Positions 6,050-9,770 of a stretch of 9,770 nt of DNA are shown here, in pieces. Numbering within the stretch: position 1 is the first letter of the stretch; every line of letters begins with the position of its first letter. The notes beneath the pieces were generated by a model that ran no database searches, was not told the DNA's origin, and saw nothing but the letters and a program-made list of their open reading frames with translations. Both the position numbers and the translations under genes were made by a program. The stretch is from CAZXIY01 sp964640935 (lineage in GTDB: Archaea > Thermoplasmatota > Thermoplasmata > Methanomassiliicoccales > Methanomethylophilaceae). The DNA lies in NCBI GenBank assembly GCA_964640935.1, contig CAZXIY010000045.1, positions 1 to 9,770 of the forward strand, read 5' to 3'.

Positions 6050-6802
6050 TCAGCCGATGTAGCCGAGGTCCTGATTGTCCTGAGAGACCTCGTACTCCTT
6101 TACCTTAGCGGTGAGCTCGTCGATCTGATGGGATTTCTCCTCGAGATCCTTCTTGTCGAGCGTCACTCCGAGTATCGATTCGAGGACCTGCAGCACCGCT
6201 GCGGCGCTCTTGTGATCCACGAAATAACCTGATGTCTCGCCCATGAGACAGGCCGAATCGATACCGTACATCTTGCCGAACATGATGAACAGCGCACTCG
6301 CTCCGACTATGCCGGCAGCAGGTTCTCCGGGTGAGAACACGACCCCGTGCTCTTCGAGCTTCGTCTTGAGCTTGGCGTCTGATACTGCTCCGAGCACACG
6401 CGGCGTGTCGACCATCGCCCCCGTGCCGTAGCCGCCCAGTGTGTAAATGTAAGAAACATCGAGTTTGAGAAGGACCTCTGTCGTGACATCCTCGCAGATG
6501 ATATACTGCCCTTCCGGCGTGGAGCCCTGGCAGTCCCCTCTGAGGAAGATGACATCGCGTCCGTTCAGATCTTTGATATAATAGAGCTCGTTGCAGGCCG
6601 GCTGTATGACGCACTGATCGTCAAGCGTCACCTGCGGAGGGAAGTTCTCGGAATAGATCGTTCCGAACTTCACTGCCTTGAGGGCATCGCAAAGGAAATC
6701 GACTGCGATCTTGCCGACATTGCCCACTCCGGGAAGACCTTCGATGAGGATAGGTCTTTTGAGGTCTGGCATATGATCAATTCTTATCGTTGTATCTACC
6801 AT
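6050..6802 (-). CDS. PAC2-family protein, probable archaeal proteasome assembly chaperone
   Basis: A 250-residue soluble protein of the PAC2 family (Pba/PbaB-like), whose archaeal members bind proteasome alpha subunits and help ring assembly. Signatures from the chosen start: IEGLPGVGNVGKIA (20-33), NFPPQV (53-58), GDCQ (89-92), LGGYGTG (122-128), GEPAAGIVGAS (159-169), and GETSGYFVDHKSA (188-200), followed by a charged helix. The protein ends GYIG, near but not equal to the hydrophobic-Tyr-X tail that docks some chaperones on the proteasome. The frame opens at 6811, but relatives begin with M-x-x-T-x-I right before the motif, and GAGGAG (6813-6818) is better spaced for the ATG at 6800-6802. 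It overlaps the end of nop10 by 26 bases, so translation is probably coupled. Family sure; start moderately sure. Confidence 0.87.
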   Translation of the reverse strand: MVDTTIRIDHMPDLKRPILIEGLPGVGNVGKIAVDFLCDALKAVKFGTIYSENFPPQVTLDDQCVIQPACNELYYIKDLNGRDVIFLRGDCQGSTPEGQYIICEDVTTEVLLKLDVSYIYTLGGYGTGAMVDTPRVLGAVSDAKLKTKLEEHGVVFSPGEPAAGIVGASALFIMFGKMYGIDSACLMGETSGYFVDHKSAAAVLQVLESILGVTLDKKDLEEKSHQIDELTAKVKEYEVSQDNQDLGYIG

Positions 6803-6968
6803 TCTCCCCATACTCCTCTATTATGCTCTTGCGCCTGTACGCGCCATATCTGTCGTCAGGCGAAAATCTTATGGGATGTGCCGAAACGGTGGATCCACCG
6901 CATTCGGGGCACGTCCCTTTGGTCGAATAAAATCCGCAAGCGGGACACCTCCTAAGGAAGGACCTCAT
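6777..6968 (-). CDS. nop10: H/ACA ribonucleoprotein protein Nop10
   Basis: Nop10 is a core protein of box H/ACA particles, where it binds the pseudouridine synthase Cbf5 during guide-RNA-directed modification of rRNA. The 63-residue product has the archaeal zinc ribbon with C8, C11, C20 and C23 (RRCPACGFYSTKGTCPECGG), then the Cbf5-binding stretch HPIRFSPDDRYGAYRR (31-46). Length is slightly above the usual 50-60 because of a charged tail. GAGGT, partly inside the stop codon of the aIF2-alpha gene, lies seven bases before the ATG. Position between aIF2-alpha and PAC2 genes is a common archaeal arrangement. Confidence 0.95.
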   Translation of the reverse strand: MRSFLRRCPACGFYSTKGTCPECGGSTVSAHPIRFSPDDRYGAYRRKSIIEEYGENGRYNDKN

Positions 6969-6978
6969 GAAGCGTACC

Positions 6979-7761
6979 TCACTTGCTCTCGCGTTTTAGA
7001 ATTGCTTCTCCGCCGGCATCGGTGAGCGACTTTATGGCCGCTGCCGATACCCTCTTCATGACATCTTCGGCCGCCTTGTACTCGTCAGCCGTGATGACCA
7101 CTCTGTATCTCGGCGATCCGACGGATGTTATCTCTACATCCGAACCGTCCGCCGCATCGAGACCTGCGAGCAGTGCCTTCTTGATATCATCCACGCCGTC
7201 GGGCTCGTTGGACCTCATCTCGAGGATACCGTCGATCTCGACGAATGGGGGTGTGACGTTCTCCGCAGCGACCTCGATGAATTTCTCCACCCAGTCGCCC
7301 TGGTTCTCCCCGCGGAAATCCTCGGGGCCCGCCACTACGCTCTCGAAGGCATTGTAAAGGGTTTCATAATTCTCGACGAGTTCGTTGCCGAACTTGTCAT
7401 AAGCGTCGTCAATCGAGATAGAGAGTCTTTCAGCCACGATCTCCATGAGCTTCTCGGCTTTCTTCTCGTTCTTCCACTGTTGGATCTTTTCTCTCCTCTG
7501 GTGGTCGTTGACGGATTTAAGGGAAAGGTCGATGTGACCTTTGGATGAATCTACGCCCAGGACCTTGCAGACTACCTTCTGCCCTTCTCTGATGAAGTCT
7601 CTGATGTACTTGACCCAACCCGAGGCTATGTCCCTTACATGCACGAAGCCCTCTTTGTTATCGTACTCGTCGAGGGTGACGAATGCACCGAAGTTCTTGA
7701 CGCTCGTGACCGAGCATACCACAAGTTCTCCGTTCTCGGGGAAGCCTTTGGGACGCGACAT
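6979..7761 (-). CDS. eif2a: Translation initiation factor aIF2 subunit alpha
   Basis: Alpha subunit of the heterotrimer that brings initiator Met-tRNA to the small ribosomal subunit. The 260 residues match the family: an N-terminal S1 RNA-binding domain (about 11-83; VCSVTSVKNFGAFVTL at 15-30, EGFVHVRDIASGWV at 37-50, KVVCKVLGVD at 62-71, HIDLSLKSV at 76-84), a central helical domain (about 84-170), and an alpha-beta domain that binds the gamma subunit (171-255; PRYRVVITADEY at 217-228). The stress-kinase serine loop of eukaryotes is replaced by the archaeal-type segment. The ATG shares one base with the eS27 stop (TGATG), so the two are probably translated in series. Confidence 0.96.
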   Translation of the reverse strand: MSRPKGFPENGELVVCSVTSVKNFGAFVTLDEYDNKEGFVHVRDIASGWVKYIRDFIREGQKVVCKVLGVDSSKGHIDLSLKSVNDHQRREKIQQWKNEKKAEKLMEIVAERLSISIDDAYDKFGNELVENYETLYNAFESVVAGPEDFRGENQGDWVEKFIEVAAENVTPPFVEIDGILEMRSNEPDGVDDIKKALLAGLDAADGSDVEITSVGSPRYRVVITADEYKAAEDVMKRVSAAAIKSLTDAGGEAILKRESK

Positions 7762-7928
7762 CAGCCGACTACCTCAAGCACTTCGCCCTTTATCTCGCCG
7801 TTTCCGCCCTTCGGCTTGACGAGAGTTGCGCCGCAGACGTGGCAGGTGACGGTGGTTGCCGCCTTTTTGAATGTTATCTGCTCGTTTCCGCAGTCCGCGC
7901 ATTTGATCTTGATGAAATCGTTAACCAT
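7761..7928 (-). CDS. rps27e: Small ribosomal subunit protein eS27 (S27e)
   Basis: A 55-residue zinc-ribbon protein of the 30S subunit, below the length cut-off of many gene finders. It starts MVNDFIKIKCADCGNEQITF and has the four zinc ligands C10, C13, C29 and C32 (C-x2-C and CHVC), then GATLVKPKGGNGEIKGEV, the usual S27e ending. Start: ATG at 7926-7928 preceded by GGAGTGATC, a near-full ribosome binding site that includes the eL42 stop codon. The gap to eL42 is four bases and the stop overlaps the aIF2-alpha start by one base. The eL42-eS27-aIF2-alpha order is the standard archaeal one. Confidence 0.96.
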   Translation of the reverse strand: MVNDFIKIKCADCGNEQITFKKAATTVTCHVCGATLVKPKGGNGEIKGEVLEVVG

Positions 7929-7932
7929 GAGA

Positions 7933-8211
7933 TCACTCCGTGAGTTCGAACTTCTTCGCTCTTATGCAAGCTGTGAGATGGGCCTTTTTGCACTGTGTGC
8001 ATCTGTACCTGATGTTGACCCTTTTTGTGGGCTTCTCTCTTCCTTCAGGCTTTGGCCTCGGGAAACCTCCGTAACCGGCGGTGACCCTTCTGAATCTCCT
8101 CTGACCCCATTTCAGTTCGCTTGCCTTCTTTTTCTTGACCCTTTCCACATCATGCATGGTGTGGGTCTTGCAATAAGGGCAATATGTTTTGATCGTCCTG
8201 GGCATTTTCAT
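7933..8211 (-). CDS. rpl44e: Large ribosomal subunit protein eL42 (L44e)
   Basis: A 50S protein near the E site. The 92 residues begin MKMPRTIKTYCPYCKTHT, the typical start, with zinc ligands C11, C14, C71 and C74 (YCPYC and YRCTQC). The basic central part holds the GYGGFPRPKP loop (46-55), matching the GYGG loop of the family, which in eukaryotes lies at the cycloheximide pocket. The frame can be extended three codons to a GTG at 8218-8220, but that GTG is part of the ribosome binding site GGTGA (8217-8221); the ATG at 8209-8211 is the proper start. It is the first gene of the six-gene cluster, behind a TATA box. Confidence 0.96.
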   Translation of the reverse strand: MKMPRTIKTYCPYCKTHTMHDVERVKKKKASELKWGQRRFRRVTAGYGGFPRPKPEGREKPTKRVNIRYRCTQCKKAHLTACIRAKKFELTE

Positions 8212-8216
8212 TTGAT

Positions 8217-8221
8217 TCACC
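8217..8221 (-). promoter_or_regulatory. Ribosome binding site that sets the eL42 start
   Basis: GGTGA, five bases before ATG 8209-8211. It excludes the GTG inside it as start, giving the family-typical N-terminus MKMPRTIK. Confidence 0.7.
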
Positions 8222-8254
8222 CGTTAATATGTGAAAGTTGCCTAATATCGAGGT

Positions 8255-8264
8255 CATATAAAAA
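8255..8264 (-). promoter_or_regulatory. TATA box of the eL42 - eS27 - aIF2-alpha - Nop10 - PAC2 - FUSC cluster
   Basis: TTTTTATATG on the minus strand predicts a start near 8234 and a leader of about 23 bases carrying the GGTGA site. No other clear promoter was seen until the tRNA, so one transcript probably covers 8234 to about 4160. Confidence 0.6.
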
Positions 8265-8282
8265 GCATTACCTTCGACACTT

Positions 8283-8309
8283 CCCTTCTATACTATAAGT
8301 AAAGAAAGG
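8283..8309 (-). terminator. Possible terminator after rpiA
   Basis: CCTTTCT (8303-8309) pairs with AGAAGGG (8283-8289) on the minus strand with an inner TAC/GTA pairing, and the stem's own left arm is a pyrimidine-rich run. It lies 17 bases after the rpiA stop and before the TATA box of the next cluster. The stem is weak. Confidence 0.35.
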
Positions 8310-8325
8310 ATGTGTTGGCGGATGC

Positions 8326-9009
8326 TCATTCGCCGATCTTCTCGATGCTTCCGTCGGCGGCGGACACCAGCACGGTCGTGGCGGTGTTCAGGAACAGGCC
8401 GTTCTCCACCACTCCGGGCGTGACGTCTATCCTGGATTCCAGGAAGAAAGGACTGCCTATTGAATCGAATCTGCAGTCGTATATGTAGTTCCCGCTGTCC
8501 GTTATGAACGGCTCGCCGCCGTTCATCCTGAGGGTTGCTTTGCATCCCTGCCTCTCCAGCGCGAACTTCGTCTTCTTGTAGCCGAACCTGACCACCTCGA
8601 CCGGCAGCGGTGCCTTCGTTCCCAGAACGGCGACCTTCTTCGATTCGTCGACGATGATGATCTCTTTCGCAGATGCGGCGGCGACCATCTTCTCTCTCAG
8701 GAGCGCTCCGCCGAGTCCTTTTATGAGCTGCATGTCGGGATCGACCTCGTCGGCACCGTCGATGGTGACATCGATGTGATCCACATCGTCGAGATCCACG
8801 ACCTTTATGCCGCATTCCCTGGCGAGATTCTCGCTCTGAACGGATGTTGCCACGCACGTGAGATCCATGCCGTCCGCGACCAATTTCCCGACCCTCTTTA
8901 TCGCATAATACGCCGTCGATCCGGTCCCGAGTCCGACGGTCATGCCGTCCTTCACGTAATCGTCAACAGCTCTCTCCGCGACTATCTTCTTGAGGTTCAG
9001 GTCGGTCAT
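8326..9009 (-). CDS. rpiA: Ribose-5-phosphate isomerase A
   Basis: Interconverts ribose 5-phosphate and ribulose 5-phosphate, in archaea mainly to make ribose for nucleotides and ribulose phosphate for riboflavin-type cofactors. The 227 residues are normal for RpiA. Visible motifs: phosphate loop GLGTGST (26-32), TSVQSENLA (55-63), DGADEVD (84-90) with the active-site aspartates, KGLGGALLREK (97-107) with the catalytic Glu at 106, DESK (121-124), and PGVVENGLF (198-206). AAGGAGA (9018-9024) lies eight bases before the ATG, inside the end of the creatininase-family gene, whose TGA shares a base with this ATG. The pair is therefore one operon with coupled translation. Confidence 0.96.
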   Translation of the reverse strand: MTDLNLKKIVAERAVDDYVKDGMTVGLGTGSTAYYAIKRVGKLVADGMDLTCVATSVQSENLARECGIKVVDLDDVDHIDVTIDGADEVDPDMQLIKGLGGALLREKMVAAASAKEIIIVDESKKVAVLGTKAPLPVEVVRFGYKKTKFALERQGCKATLRMNGGEPFITDSGNYIYDCRFDSIGSPFFLESRIDVTPGVVENGLFLNTATTVLVSAADGSIEKIGE

Positions 9010-9710
9010 CAGAAATCTCTCCTTATCATATCGGCCACCCGCGTGATGACGAAGTCATTTATCTCTTTTCCGAATGCCGCGGATGCTCCGCGGGTGTCCC
9101 CCTGCATCATGTCCGGGAAGCACTCGCTGGCATCCGGGAGGACCATATATCCGCATCCTCTGAACTTTCCGACCGGGCGGATGTCTTTCACGAGCTCGGG
9201 ACGGATATCCATCACACGGGACGTCTCTACCATTCCCGCATGACCGTCCCCGTCTATCTGGCACTTCTCATATTCTTCCGCTATGAAATAATCGGAGAAG
9301 AACATCACGCTCACGTCGTTGTCCCTTACGAACTCCCTGCAGGCCTCGGTGATCGCACAGAGATGGGAATTCCCCGCATGTCCGCTTATCAGGACTATCT
9401 TCTTCACGCCGCTCTCGGAGAGCGACGACAGTATGTCGCGGACGAACGACCGCAGCGTGTCGAACGAGAGCGTGACCGTCCCGGCGAACGCTCTCATGGA
9501 CGAATGCTGTCCGTAAGGCATGGTAGGTGCCACGATGACGCCTTCCACCGACTCCGATACCTTCTCGGCAATGTACTCCGGCTGGAACGTGTCCGACCCC
9601 AGCGGAAGATGCGGTCCGTGGGCCTCTGTCCCGCCCATGGGGACTATGATCACAGGGTCCTTCGACACCGCGGCACGGAATTCCTCGGTCGTCATCTCGT
9701 CCATTCGCAT
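9009..9710 (-). CDS. Creatininase-family metal-dependent amidohydrolase
   Basis: Member of the creatinine amidohydrolase superfamily, which includes creatininase, MftE-type peptidases and the archaeal formamide hydrolase ArfB. The 233 residues carry the metal-site signatures: PMGGTEAHGPHLPLGSD (24-40; E29, H31, H34 and D40 are the likely ligand set), MPYGQHSSM (64-72), AGTVTLS (76-82), SGHAGN (109-114; usual NGHGGN) and DGHAGMVETS (155-164; E162 as ligand). In archaea a deformylase of this family (ArfB) acts early in riboflavin and F420 synthesis; pairing with rpiA, whose product feeds riboflavin, would fit, but the sequence alone does not show ArfB specificity. No ribosome binding site precedes the ATG at 9708-9710 and a TATA-like element lies about 25 bases upstream, so the mRNA may be leaderless; ATG 9702-9704 is an alternative. 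Confidence 0.88.
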   Translation of the reverse strand: MRMDEMTTEEFRAAVSKDPVIIVPMGGTEAHGPHLPLGSDTFQPEYIAEKVSESVEGVIVAPTMPYGQHSSMRAFAGTVTLSFDTLRSFVRDILSSLSESGVKKIVLISGHAGNSHLCAITEACREFVRDNDVSVMFFSDYFIAEEYEKCQIDGDGHAGMVETSRVMDIRPELVKDIRPVGKFRGCGYMVLPDASECFPDMMQGDTRGASAAFGKEINDFVITRVADMIRRDF

Positions 9711-9712
9711 GA

Positions 9713-9724
9713 CGGTACGTACCG
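9713..9724. promoter_or_regulatory. Perfect 12-bp palindrome before the creatininase-family gene
   Basis: CGGTACGTACCG is fully self-complementary and lies between the TATA-like element and the start codon, three bases before the ATG. That is where a dimeric repressor would block initiation. No regulator gene is in view. Confidence 0.45.
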
Positions 9725-9730
9725 AGCAAT

Positions 9731-9739
9731 CAAGTTAAA
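9731..9739 (-). promoter_or_regulatory. TATA-like element, possibly shared by divergent genes
   Basis: ATTTAACTT on the minus strand is centred about 25 bases before the ATG at 9710, as expected for a leaderless mRNA. Because its core TTAA is symmetric, it also lies about 25 bases before a plus-strand ATG at 9762 near the window edge. Confidence 0.35.
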
Positions 9740-9770
9740 TCCGTTACGCAATGCAGTCACCATGAGATTG

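Noticed and set aside
7639..8298. 219-codon plus-strand frame
   Set aside because: It is antisense to eL42, eS27 and aIF2-alpha, which are certain.
9762..9770. Start of a divergent plus-strand gene (ATG AGA TTG)
   Set aside because: Only three codons are in view; not enough to call a gene. Kept as part of the promoter observation.

Overview
The window looks archaeal and most likely comes from a Thermoplasmata-type methanogen such as a Methanomassiliicoccales member. That placement is inferred from gene content; no marker gene here fixes the order. The archaeal signs are direct: eL42, eS27, aIF2-alpha, Nop10 and a PAC2-family proteasome chaperone form one cluster, tRNA-Tyr has a C1:G72 pair and an intron after position 37, TATA boxes lie about 25 bp before expected starts, and ribosome binding sites read GGTGA or GGAGG. 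All eleven complete genes end in TGA, which fits a lineage that avoids TAG.

Right part (about 4160-9770), housekeeping, all on the minus strand. A creatininase-family metallohydrolase (9009-9710) overlaps ribose-5-phosphate isomerase A (8326-9009) by one base. A TATA box near 8260 then drives eL42 - eS27 - aIF2-alpha - Nop10 - PAC2 - FUSC-like membrane protein (8211 down to 4161). The genes in this run overlap or are spaced by at most about 20 bp. It joins ribosome and initiation-factor synthesis, rRNA pseudouridylation and probable proteasome assembly, with a transporter-like membrane protein at its end. tRNA-Tyr(GTA), with its own promoter and a 33-nt intron, closes this part at 4004-4114.

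Left part (1-3965), accessory in character. A plus-strand AAA/DUF4143 ATPase (2592-3965) is preceded by four direct repeats spaced 33, 34 and 33 bp. To its left, on the minus strand, a 34-residue protein (2116-2220), too short for routine gene calling, sits in its own transcription unit with TATA box, strong ribosome binding site, structured 3' region and T-rich terminator. Next come a membrane-anchored Ntn hydrolase of the choloylglycine hydrolase/C45 type (741-1823) with a strong hairpin after its stop, and the N-terminal part of a surface protein with InlB-like repeats (1-425). A surface-anchored amide hydrolase beside a surface repeat protein would suit a host-associated archaeon.

Most notable: the regularly spaced repeats before the ATPase, the small-protein transcription unit, the anchored bile-salt-hydrolase-like enzyme, and the tRNA-Tyr intron for which no standard bulge-helix-bulge could be drawn. 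No CRISPR array, transposase, integrase or rRNA was seen.
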